Assembly: GCA_030998015.1 (NCBI GenBank)
Contig: JARWMV010000007.1
Coordinates: 1-64,000, forward strand
Direction: 5' to 3'
Origin: Ceratorhiza oryzae-sativae
Taxonomy: Eukaryota > Basidiomycota > Agaricomycetes > Cantharellales > Ceratobasidiaceae
DNA length: 64,000 nt
Shown here in pieces: positions 25,868 through 35,416 of the stretch (positions are counted from its first letter, which is position 1; each line of letters opens with the position of its first letter). A model generated the notes under the pieces. The model was not told the DNA's origin. It searched no databases and saw only the letters and a list, made by a program, of their open reading frames with translations. Both the position numbers and the translations under genes were made by a program.

Positions 25868-26463
25868 ATGTCAGTTGTGCTGTCTATTTCTATCTATTTT
25901 GTGTCTCTATTCTACAGTGTATGGTCAAGGTCCCTGTGGTGGACAAGATAAAGCAAGCTGAGGTCCTCCAGCTTGCTTCCTATTTTGTATATACTCCACA
26001 AGGAGTGAGTCAGACTTTTCTGCAGTCTGCAGTGTTTACAGGTCATGTGAGTGGCTTGACCATGAGTAAATAGGGTTGATGCCTCATGTGATAGTCTATA
26101 ACCTTCATGTAAGTTGCTCTTAGGGTTGTTGCAGCTCCAAATCTTATAGAGCCACACAAGGTCCCAGGGTCATGTGATTTAAGTGCTGAGGTCACATGAT
26201 AACTTGCTCCTCACTTCTCATTACAAAGGAGAGATTTAAGTGGAGCAACTTGGTAAGTGCCAAGATAAGTGCCAAGGTCACATGATAACTTGATGCTTGC
26301 TCCTCATTACAAGGGAGAGATTTAAGAGGAGCAACTTGGTAAGCACCAGGTTAAGTGCCAAGGTCATGTGATCTTGCTTACCACCTGTTTGCCTTGGGAG
26401 GTAATGCTACTGATAGTAGATTGACTCCCTAGTTTTGTTATGATTGCTAAGTAGGTCATGACA
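25868..26463 (-). repeat. Truncated LTR of family E (copy E2)
   Basis: Reads as the reverse of the LTR-E at 30284-31032. It has the GGACAAGATAAAGCAAGCTG signature, AGGTCACATGATAACTTGCT repeats and an end ...GGTCATGACA at 26463. Its left part is lost at the junction with LTR-A3. It terminates the pol remnant of element C2. Confidence 0.75.
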
Positions 26464-28621
26464 AGTTTATGGAGTTTCTTGCCCTGTGGCACATAGATGC
26501 AGCCTTTGAATTGTAGCAGCCCTTTGTCCCACTCCCAGTCTTTGTCCTTTTGTTTTTCTCCAATGCTTCAATGACCTTAGTCAGTCACTTGTCACCTGCA
26601 ATTGCATTGTGGACAAGTTGTTGCAGGTCATGGTCTGGAGTAATTTCCTCCACCCAGAGCTCAGAAAGCTGCCAAAAATTTTCCAGTTTGAGTAGAGCTT
26701 GGCTCTCACCTGCCCTTCTGGCAGATGTCATGAGAGTCTTGACAAAATATCTGCTCTTCTGTTTTTTGCTCCTTGGATGTACAGGATTTTTAAGTTGAGT
26801 CTAGACAAAAATTCATGCCATGGTGCAACCCATCTGCTTAGTGGTCTGTTTGTTTTTGAATATTCCAGATTCTTCTGGTATGAAATAATCTGGATTGGGT
26901 GTTCCAATCCCTCTAGTAAGTGGCACCAATGTTTCAACACCTTAACAATTGCCAACATCTCCTTGTTGTATTTGTCATAGTTGTGTTGTGCTGGGCGCAT
27001 TGCCTTTGACAGGTAGCTGACTGGGTGTAGTAGGCTGTCTTCTCCATATTGCATAAGTACTGCTCCTGTGGTGTATCCTGAATCATCCAACTCAATGTAG
27101 AATGGTTTTGCCTGGTGTGGTGGGACCAGGAGTGGTGCTTTAGTGAGCTTCTGCTTAAGTGTTTGGAAAGCTTCTTCTTGCTCTTCCATCCATTCCCATT
27201 TTGTGTCCTTTTTGCATAACTCATACAAGCATTTGGCTGTTCTTGAGAAGTTGTGAATGAACTGCCTTAGCCAGTTGCAGAATCCTAGGAATTCAAGCAT
27301 TTCTGTGACATTTGTTGGTTTGTTCCATTTGACTGCCTTTTCCACCTTTGCTGGGTCTACTTTGATTTCTTCAGGGGGTACCACAATGCCTAGGTAGTTG
27401 ATTTCTGGTACATTGAAGAAACACTTCTCTAGTGCACAGCACAGCCTATGCTTTTTGAACCTCCTTAGGACCCCCTTTACCTGTTTGTCATGGCCCTTGG
27501 GTCCTTTGAGTAAACAAGCACATTGTCCATGTAGACAACTACATAAACCCCTTCCAAGTCTTGAAGTATATTGTGCATCATGTTCATGAATGCACCTGGG
27601 GAGTTCATTGTGCCAAATTGCATGACAAGGGGCTCATACAGGCTGTATTTTGTTTTAAATGCCAGTCTCCATTTGTCTCCTTTTTGTACCCTTACAAGGT
27701 TGAATCCCTGTTTGAGGTCCAGCTTGGTAAATAATTTACCTTCCTGCAGGGTTTCAATTAGATCTTGGATTTTTGGCAGTGGGTATGCATTTGGGATAGT
27801 CATACTGTTCAACATCCAGTAGTCAATGCACATGCACAGTCTCCTGCTCTTCTTCTTGACAAATATCACAGGGGATGCCATTGGTGATTTAGATGGCCTG
27901 ATGTGGCCATTCCTTAATTGTCTGTCCAGGGTCTTGTGAAGTTCAGCACCTTCTTTCACTTCCACACTATAAACTGGTCTGTGGCCAATTTTGGCATCTG
28001 GTTTTAGGTCCACTCCAAAGTCCCATTCCCTGTGAGGTTGCAAAGGTTGCTTATTGTCTTCTCCTGCAAAGATGCTTTGGAATTCCTCATATTTTTGCAG
28101 AAGGGTGGTATTCCCTTCTATTGCAGATAGTAGCAGGGTTTTTGGTTTGTTTGCCCATGCATGGATTGGCTGGGAGAGGCAGTGTCTAGAGCATATTGGT
28201 GAGTTGAAGCCAAGGACCTTTGTTTCCCAATTGATGTGTGGGTTGTGATACTTAAGCCACAACATTCCCAGTACAAGGTCATTTTTCCCTACATTGACCA
28301 CATAGGTGCTCAATATTTCATGGTGCCATTGTATGACTAGTTCAAAGGTACAATATGTATCAACTGTTCCAGTGTCAATTTCTCTGCCATTGATGACCCT
28401 TAGCTTTTGGGTGGGTATTTGGTACTGTTTAACCAGAGTTTCACATATGAATATTGAAGTGGCAACTCAGTCAATCATAGCCCAGCCAGTGAATTTTCCA
28501 TTGTATAAGGTGACCTTTGTTTGGAAGTAGTACTCAAGGGGAAAGCATGAAAGGAGAATTGGAGTTGGGATTCATTTCCAAGAGACATACATTCAAAATA
28601 TTTACATGCATTTTCCTTTTG
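26464..28621 (-). pseudogene. Pol of element C2 (PR-RT-RNase H), truncated
   Basis: Protease motif WAMID is followed by a stop where the catalytic DSG should continue (about 28470). RT is well preserved from DLVLGMLWLKYHNP to YVVVYMDNVLVYSKD, with the catalytic YMDD changed to YMDN (about 27525). A frameshift near 27480 separates RT from the connection and RNase H (YIELDDSGYTTGAVL, YNKEMLAIVKVLKHW, ADILSRLS). Integrase is absent because LTR-E2 ends the element. Closely related to C1 pol. Confidence 0.82.
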
Positions 28622-28623
28622 TA

Positions 28624-29895
28624 CTTGTGGTGACACTAAGTGTGGAAATTCTTCATGTGATTGTGTGAAAATTGTACCTCTTGCCTTGTATCATGCCTAA
28701 CCATGGCATCACTGAGTATTCTGAGTTTGACCATGGCTGTATACTTGCATACTATGATGCTGGTCTTAATTATCCTCAAATTGCAGAGAAAACTAGCCTT
28801 TCTATACCAGGTGTATGGAAAACTGTACAGAGGTTCAAAAAATTCAAAACCCATAAATCTCTCCCTTGTGCTGGGTGCCCTGGAGTCATTACATCCTGTA
28901 CTGAGTGCAGGGTAATCAACACTCTTAAAAAGCATTGGTTTGACTCATATAAGACTGTGGCTGATATACTTGGAGGGATTAAATGGACCCAAGTCCAAAA
29001 CATAGCCCACTGACATGGGTACCATTGGTGCTCTGCTTGCCACAAGCCCTTTATGCCTAAACAAACTTCAGTTAGGCAACTCACATGGGCTAAGGAGAAC
29101 ACCAAGCAAGACTGGAGAGGTGTTGCACAGTCGGATGAGGCCATGTTCAAGACTGGCAACTGCCTGGGGCATAAACAGGTTACCTGCCTCCCAGGTGAGG
29201 AGTACCTCCCTTCAACAATTGTCCCAACCTTCCATAGTGGGTGTAAAACACTCATGGTATCCACAGTTATTGCAGATGGGTGCAAAGGTCCAATTGTTCA
29301 AATCATACCTGGTGAAAAAAAGGGGGAGGGATTGAAGTGGAAACATGCTGGTGGGATGACTGGGGAGGATTATGTTGAACAGGTCCTAGAAGGGCCCCTA
29401 CTCAAGTTCTATCAAGATCTAGAAAAGGAATGTGGGCAAGATATTTATTTAGTAGAGGATAGATTGGGTCCACACCAACAAAAGTCAACTCAAGCAGCAC
29501 AGGATAGGCTTGGCATTAAATCACTTCCCCATCCCCCATCCTCCCCTGACCTTAATCCCATTGAACCACTCTGCCTAGAGCTCAAGAACTGTGTGGCAGA
29601 TATCCCCGGCTCTGGAAATAGCCTTGATGCACTCTGGGAGGCAATACAAAAAGCTTGGGCCTCAATTACCAACAAGGATGTAGCAAAACATACTTCAAAG
29701 ATGGATGAGCAAGTGCAAGAAGTCAAGAGAAAGAAAGGTTATCAAACTAGGTTTTAATTACACTATGGCATGTCAAATACATATTGAATATACTTTACTT
29801 GAACAAGTCTTACACAATGGGCCTGTCAAAGAGCATTAGGAGAGGAAGGGCAGATGGGTCACATGGAGGATTTCCACACTTAGTGTCACCACAAG
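28624..29895 (+). mobile_element. Tc1-type DNA transposon (1272 bp) inside C2
   Basis: Terminal inverted repeats of 26 identical bases: CTTGTGGTGACACTAAGTGT onward at 28624, and its reverse complement ending at 29895. TA duplications lie at 28622-28623 and 29896-29897. It encodes a DD34E transposase. It split C2 between the end of gag and the start of pol. Confidence 0.93.
28693..29757 (+). pseudogene. Tc1-family DD34E transposase, one premature stop
   Basis: A 354-residue frame from MPNHGITEYSEF. The N-terminal part is a paired-type helix-turn-helix DNA-binding region (GCILAYYDAGLNYPQIAEKT, then SIPGVWKTVQRF). The catalytic core has QSDEAMFK (first Asp), YLVEDRLGPHQ (second Asp) and SSPDLNPIEPLCLELK (Glu); the second Asp and the Glu are separated by 34 residues, the Tc1 spacing. 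A single TGA at 29011-29013 (IAH*HGYHW) interrupts it, probably a former CGA. It would cut at the inverted repeats and paste at TA. Otherwise it looks full length. Confidence 0.88.
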
Positions 29896-29897
29896 TA

Positions 29898-30283
29898 CAT
29901 TATTCAAAATTGAGCCCAAGACAGCCTTCCAAGAACTGCTTGAGCTTCATCTTTTAAAGACTCATCTTCACTGGTTTTGGGCTCCTCTATGACTGCCTTG
30001 TAACCTGACATTTTCTGTGATGTGCACTTTGCAGCAATGTGCCCCTTTCCTCCACATTTGTGGCATATGATCAGTACTTTGCCTTCTCCTGCAGAGTATA
30101 GGTCCATGGTGTCTGGGTCCCTTGTCTTCTGGGATACTGGGGGATGGTTGTTCTTCTGAATCTCCTTGAACAATGTTTGGACATTTGACATAGAGTTGTC
30201 CCATTTGACTGTGGGGACAGTTTGTCCTTTGGTGTTTTGTCCAATTGAGACAACCTGTGCCTTCACTGCCTTGCTATTGTTGA
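29898..30283 (-). pseudogene. C-terminal Gag of C2 with zinc knuckle
   Basis: Continues gag after LTR-E1: NSKAVKAQVVSIGQNTKGQT, then a CCHC knuckle CHKCGGKGHIAAKC (about 30025-30070) and an acidic tail. It aligns closely with the end of the intact C1 Gag. The stop and the normal start of pol are displaced by the Tc1 insertion. Confidence 0.85.
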
Positions 30284-31032
30284 TGTTATGACCCACACTA
30301 ACAGTCATAACATAACAAGGAGTCTAGCCTGTAGTGTATAGCATTTTCCCCATGGTCAAAACAAGCTAGAAACAGGTCATGTGACTCTGGCACTTACCAT
30401 GGTTACCCAACTCACTCCTGCAATTCTCTCCTTTGTAACTTGGAGTGAGGAGCAAGTTGTCACATGACTTCAGTGCTTGCATGGGCACTTACTGTGGTTA
30501 CCCAACTTGCTCCTGCAATTCTCTCCATTGTAACTTGGAGTGAGGAGTGAGTTGTCATGTAACTTTGGCACTTACATGGGCACTTACTGTGGTTACCCAA
30601 CTCACTCCTGCAATTCTCTCCATTGTAACTTGGAGCAAGGAGCAAGTTATCACATGACTTTGGTGCTTAAACCATGTGACCCACAGACCCTGCAGGGCTC
30701 TATAAGATTTGGAGCTGCAACAACCCTAAGAGCAACTTACCTAACTCCTCATGCTATCATGTGACCCCCAATCAACAATCACCCAGTGGCCCCTCATGTC
30801 ACATGACCAGTAAACATTGTTGACTGCAGAACTGTCTGACTTGCCTCACACAAGGATATATAAGAAAACCAAAGCAAGGCTGATGGCCCCAGCTTGCTTT
30901 ATCTTGTCAACCACAGGGGCCACTTGTACATAACACTAGATACATCAATATATACTATAGAAAAACACATAAGAACATAGCCACTACTTAAGGGATCAAC
31001 AAGATGACAGAAGAGACAGAGGGGTCTTGACA
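30284..31032 (+). repeat. Solo LTR of family E (copy E1, 749 bp)
   Basis: Starts TGTTATGACCCACAC and ends GGGGTCTTGACA. Flanks GTTGA (30279-30283) and CTTGA (31033-31037) are a target duplication with one change, and gag of C2 reads across once it is removed. U3 holds three ~95-bp tandem units with CACATGAC-type motifs. A TATATAAG box (about 30856) is followed by CCCAGCTTGCTTTATC, the same start signature as family D. Confidence 0.85.
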
Positions 31033-31075
31033 CTTGATAGTATAGATCCAGTCCCCTTTAGTGAACTGCTCACAT
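31033..31075 (-). pseudogene. Small central Gag piece of C2 between two insertions
   Basis: Minus strand reads ATGTGAGCAGTTCACTAAAG and onward, matching C3 gag near 62040-62085. It includes the left CACAT target duplication (31071-31075) of element D. It proves that gag of C2 continued through this point. Confidence 0.8.
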
Positions 31076-31745
31076 TGTTGTGACCCTCTGGATGCTTCCT
31101 TGCGAAGCACTTAAGTAGTGGCTGCGTTGACAGTTTGGTGCTATGCAGTATGTATTGAGTGTTCTAGTTACAGTGTTTGCTATGGTCTATGGTGGTTGAT
31201 GAGATAAAGCAAGCTGAGGTGTCCAGTCTTGCTTTATCCTTCTTATATATGCCTGTGGCTGTGGTGGCTGTGGATGTATTATCTAAGCACACTCTGCAGT
31301 AGGTGTAGGTTATGTACAGTACTATGGGTTAGGTAATTGTTTGTCTTAAGTTTGTGCGGCTCTGAATCTTATAGAGCTGCGTGAGGTCCAAGGGGTAGGC
31401 GTTGAGGTCACGTGATCCTGCTGTAAGCGCCCAAGATCATGTGACAACTTGCTCCTTGCTCCAAGTAACAATGGAGAGAAATGCTGGAGTGAGTTCAGGG
31501 TAACCACTGTAGGCGCTGAGGTCATGTGATCCTTCTGTAAGCACCATGATCATGTGACAACTTGCTCCTTGCTCCAAGTAACAATGGCGAGAAATGCTGG
31601 AGTGAGTTCAGGGTAACCACCATAAGCGCTGGCTAAGTGCCAAGGTCACGTGACCTTGTTTATGGCTTGTTCTGCTTAGGAAAAATGCCATAAATCTGTA
31701 AAAATATTTGGTTATTTTGTTATGTCCGTTTGACAGGTCATAACA
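31076..31745 (-). repeat. 3' LTR of element D (670 bp)
   Basis: Same ends as the 5' LTR (TGTTATGACCTGTCAAAC...CACAACA on minus). It differs by an extra ~125-bp tandem unit (about 31500-31640) containing a second GAGTTCAGGGTAACC block, and by scattered CG to TG/CA changes. Confidence 0.9.
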
Positions 31746-32054
31746 TTATCCCCCCCTTTGGACATGTCTTGGGGGACCTTGAGACATGGTTTAGATCCTT
31801 ATGCAAAAGGAATCTCATGCACCAAGGAGATTAAGGGTGCTGGACTCGAACCAACAACCTTTCAGCTGATTCAGTATCATTCAATGAGGTCAGGCTGAGT
31901 CAGGCTAGACCCCTTAACCTCTCTGTTACATGAGATTGTTTTTCTTTTCTTTGTTGTGGAGGTTATTTAGGGGTGAGGATTTGTCTGCTTCTTCTCAGAA
32001 TGCCCCAACTGTTTGGATGGGCATGGCAGAAGTTGTACAGTACAGTAGATTATT
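31746..32054 (-). other. Polypurine tract and hairpin/tRNA-like sequence before the 3' LTR of D
   Basis: Directly before the 3' LTR the minus strand reads AAAGGGGGGGATAA, the plus-strand primer. Further upstream (about 31811-31937) a ~125-nt sequence is closed by AATCTCATG/CATGAGATT and a GGTTAAGGG-type stem. It contains GTTGGTTCGAGTCCAGC, a perfect tRNA T-arm and polymerase-III B-box (GGTTCGAGTCC). A convincing D-arm and anticodon arm are lacking, so I do not call a tRNA. Confidence 0.5.
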
Positions 32055-33410
32055 CTAAGGGAATACAAAGAATGGTTTTCCTCCTGCATACACCCATTCC
32101 ACATTTCTTGATACCCATAAGTCCCCTTCTTCACCCTCTATGTCCAACCAACACTTCATGATTGCTGACCAGCTATTTCCCAGAATAACTGTTGGCTATA
32201 CCTTCATTGATTTCACATGTGCGTACCTGCCTGTGAAGTCCGCCTCATACTGGCTCAGGGCCTTGAGCAAGTACTTCCTGTTTGACTGGACCATGTCGTC
32301 CAGGATCCAAATGTCAGCATCTTCCAACAAGTTGCCCACGTTCCACACATTGCACATCCAGCTGTGGCAGCCCTTGGATCATGCATATGCTGTTTTCCCT
32401 GTTCCAGTTTCTCCTTCTATCACCAGGATGTGATGGCGCACCCCTCTTCCCCTCTTCTCGACTTCCTCAGCAAACCATCTGTCTGCTCGGTCGATGTGCT
32501 CCCAGTCTTCTGGGACCTCTAACTCCACAGGGATTGCAGGCATGCAACCCCGGTCTTCCTTGTATGTGTACTTGGCATATGCTCATACTGAGTTCCATGT
32601 TGTCACCATCTGGAGGGGGCGGAGGCGCTTGAATGCCTGGTAGTACTCCTGTTTTGTTGCCAAGGCGACAATCTCCATCCCATCCTCCAAGTCTGCCTCC
32701 ATCCTTGACTGTTTTCCGCCCTTTCCCTTCACCAAGATCTCCTCCAACCTTTCCAAGGTCAGGTCCCCTGCCATCAAATCCTCTATCTCCTTGCCATTAG
32801 CTCCAATGTCCTTCCAGAGATAGTTGAAGGCATCCCTTGCTGGGTTGCCTCCTGGTCCGTCCTTGAGGTCTTTGGGCTGTATGTTGGGGTGTTGCCCCTC
32901 AAAGTCCCAGAACCCTGCGTTCTGGGTGTTCCACCCACCCTTCCGTTCCTGACTGATGGAGAGGGCATGGACGTGCAGGGGCCAGGTTGGGTCGTAGTTC
33001 AGCTCCTCTGGGTTGTGTCATTCGACCACAGCTAAGGTTGCCCAGTGGTTGGGCTGGTGGCAGCAGAACACCTTGTATTGGGCAGCAAGCCCACTTGAGG
33101 GCTGATTGTGTAGCTTCGACCAGGTCAGCAGCACTGCCCTGGTCTGGACATGGAATCGGAGGGCCCATGCAGTTTTGGTCAGCTCTTTGGACCCACGATC
33201 CATCAGTGTAAGCTGTGTAGAAGCGGGTGAGGGGGCTCGGCTTGATTCTGAGGGTGCCAGTGATGGCAATGCTGACCGCCGCCCTGTGCTTGATTCGTTT
33301 GGCTGGGGTGTTCCCATGTTCGAGCCATCTTCGCTTAGCATTGTTGGTGTTTTTTGAGGTAAATGCGTCTTGTGGGGAGGGCATGAAATGATAGCCCCTT
33401 TTACCCCCAA
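32055..33410 (-). pseudogene. rep: CRESS-DNA-type replication initiator (Rep) gene, decayed
   Basis: One register of about 451 codons. The HUH endonuclease motifs are in order: motif I LLTWS (about 33120), motif II HVHAL (about 32965), a geminivirus-like HPNIQ segment (about 32880), and motif III YLWKDIG (about 32810). The superfamily-3 helicase follows: Walker A GETGTGKT (about 32395), Walker B ILDDM (about 32300) and motif C VILGN (about 32180). Known Reps nick and join DNA at an origin hairpin and start rolling-circle replication. Four stops are in frame: TGA at 33018, 32583 and 32379, and TAG at 32196. The ~125 residues before motif I are an unusual extension. It lies inside an LTR element, in sense, without introns. 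Degradation makes function now unlikely. Confidence 0.82.
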
Positions 33411-33866
33411 AGGTGTCCCCTAGATATACCCTTTTCTGGTTGTTGTGATCATGTGGTTTCCTGATGTAGGCTTGTGCTGGTTATGATGCATCTCTGAGGG
33501 GTGCCCTTCCTGTGTTCCCCCGTGTTGGCCTTTCTCCTCACTATGCTCAGGGCCTCCGCTCCTCCACTTCAGTTGGTGCCCCCTCTCCGACCCCTCCAGT
33601 AGTTAGGGGATAGTGTATATTCATGTGACTAGGCTAGGTCATGTGATTCCCATGCTTTGTTGTTTGTTTTCTGGCAGGTGGTCACATGACTAGGCTAGGT
33701 CATGTGATTCCTGTGCTTTTGTTGTTTGTCTTCTGGCAGATGGTCACGTGTCCATTGGTGTCACCTGACCAGACCTTGTTTTGATGTTTGTGCAAGTTAT
33801 TGGGTTGCACCATGATTTTTTAATGTTTGCATTTTTGTTGTTTTCCTTCCTCATCCTGTCTTTACT
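33411..33866. promoter_or_regulatory. Divergent spacer with 62-bp repeats and inverted repeat
   Basis: Separates Rep (minus) from the spliced gene (plus). A ~62-bp unit with a GTTGTTTG...CTGGCAG segment and TGACTAGGCTAGGTCATGTG recurs about 2.3 times between 33620 and 33770. The second unit holds a perfect 9-bp inverted repeat (TCACATGAC 33682-33690, GTCATGTGA 33699-33707, 8-nt spacer), and a TCACGTG-type site follows at 33744. It could be a shared promoter or the remains of a Rep origin. No canonical TAATATTAC nonamer is seen. Confidence 0.5.
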
Positions 33867-34399
33867 ATGCGCGTTATTTCCCTTAACTACAATCCCCTTG
33901 ACTGCACCTGCTGGTCTCTCCCTGAGGGGGAGTACTGTGCCTACTGCAATGCTGTGTGTGATGCCTCCCTTGAAGACTTCTATGAAGGTGTTGGGGATTG
34001 GTTCTTCTGTGGGGTGCCAGGTATGTGTGCTCATTCTTTGTCGTTCTCACATTGCTGACTTGCTCTGTAGAAGAGTGCATCCTCCTTGATGGTCGGGCCC
34101 CTGAGGCCACCCTTGAGTGTGTCTGGGCACTTGTTGATCAGGACTACAAGTCCTTTGAGGAGTGGTCTCACCAGGCTGCTCTTGCCAAATTCTTTGAGGA
34201 GGGCTCTGCTCCCTCATTTGATGAGGCTTCGCCTTTTGTGGCGTCTGGTTCTGGGTGTTTCCAGAACTACATGGCTGACTTCCCAGGGGGGGAGGCCCCT
34301 TGGCTGCGGCCCACTACCCAGTCAGTTGTTCAGACAACTAAGAAGGATAAGAAGGGCAAGAAACCCTATACCTGGCCCCTCAAGGGCAAATGTAAATAG
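33867..34399 (+). CDS. Spliced small Cys-rich/Lys-tailed protein, antisense within element D
   Basis: Exon 1 is 33867-34020 and exon 2 is 34071-34399, giving 160 residues. The 50-bp intron has GTATGT, a branch-like TGCTGAC and TGTAG, all typical of fungi. Splicing joins CGVP to EECILLDG in frame. The N-terminus is cysteine-rich (CTCWSLPEGEYCAYCNAVC, possible metal binding), the middle acidic, and the C-terminus basic (KKDKKGKK, nuclear-signal-like). AATAAA lies at 34433-34438. There is no premature stop. I do not recognise a family. It is transcribed opposite to the retrotransposon and divergently from Rep. Because it is antisense, its intron would survive passage through the element's RNA. 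Confidence 0.65.
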
Positions 34400-34486
34400 T
34401 GAGCAAAAATGTATTAGGTTTGATATGTAAAAAATAAAATAGAACTCTTATACATTTGAGAAAAGAATCCATGAGAGGCACCTTGG

Positions 34487-35416
34487 TCATATGGGGGCTG
34501 GTTCCAACAGTGGCACCTCCTCCAGAGCTTCGACAAGCTCGTTTTCCCACTGGTCCCAGTCCTGTTTGGCTTCCTCTGCAGCTGGGTCCAGGGTGGGTTC
34601 CTTTATTTCTGGCTTGGCTTCTTCCTCAGCCATGACCAGTGATTCTAGGCTTGACATAAGGCTTGTCATATCAGTGTCATAATTGGTGTTTTTGTTTGGG
34701 TGCACCTTCACCCAATTTCAGAAGTTGTTCATCTTTGCCTGCTTTGTCCTGATAGCAGTAAACATCTCATCAGTGGTAGTTGCTTTGAGCAGTCCCACAT
34801 ATGGTGCAGCTGGTGTCAACTTCCATTCTTCCAACAATGCCTTGGCCCAGTTCTCCACCTCCCAGTCCCCCCTGTCTGCCTTTTGGCCTGCGGCCCTCCT
34901 CTGTTGTCTTGCTGCCTTTGCCACCATGTCGACCATTGGTCCCACGATATTGTCAATGACATACATCAGTGTTCTTAGCAAGGCATTTCTTGTTGTTGGC
35001 TTCTGGCTTCCATGCCATGTCAGGACCCCTAACCTGGGATCCAGGTACTTGTCATCGTCGATCCAGTTCCTTTCATCCCTTAACTTCTTTGGGATGTACA
35101 CTAGGTTACCCCCTGGCAACAGTCGCTCGGTGTACCTCTGGGCATCTTCCACGCTGGAGCAGTACATCCCTAGTTTAGGATGATTTTCCCTGCCAGGGTA
35201 GGGTGCTGGCCGCCTAGTGGTGGGTGGCTGCCGAAGTGGGGCCACCTGATTTTCAGCAAGTGGTGTGTAACGGTTGGGATGTGCGACTGGGTGAGTGATG
35301 AAAGGCATGTTTTGGGGTTTCGCAGGTGTATTGTGGTGCAAGTGAGGTGGTAGAGCGGGCTCTGGCCTTTCTTGGGTATCCTGGATGGCTCTTTTTAAAG
35401 CTTTCCAGATCCTCAT
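34487..35416 (-). pseudogene. Unknown 309-residue ORF coupled to the end of pol in element D
   Basis: Starts MRIWKALKRAIQD on the ATG of an ATGA whose TGA ends pol, so it is placed for stop-restart translation. The N-terminal third is Pro-rich. A middle domain follows (GMYCSSVEDAQRYTERLLPG, YIPKKLRDERNWIDDDKYL, LLRTLMYVIDNIVGPMVDMV), then a helical acidic tail (AEEEAKPEIKEP, WENELVEALEEV). One TGA at 34718-34720 (NNF*NWVK) interrupts it, probably a former CGA. No envelope features such as a signal peptide or membrane anchor, and no known domain, are seen. Confidence 0.6.

Noticed and set aside
30284..31032. LTR-E1 as the LTR of element C2 or D
   Set aside because: It is plus-oriented, its ends differ from LTR-C, it has its own (one-mismatch) target duplication, and C2 gag continues across it; it is a solo insertion.
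31811..31937. A functional tRNA gene
   Set aside because: The T-arm and B-box are good, but the acceptor stem has a mismatch and no convincing D-arm or anticodon stem could be drawn.
33411..33866. A canonical CRESS origin
   Set aside because: No TAATATTAC-type nonamer at the loop of the inverted repeat; only repeats and a short stem are seen.
34487..35416. Envelope gene of an errantivirus-like element
   Set aside because: No signal peptide, furin-like site or membrane anchor; the protein is soluble-looking and acidic at the end.
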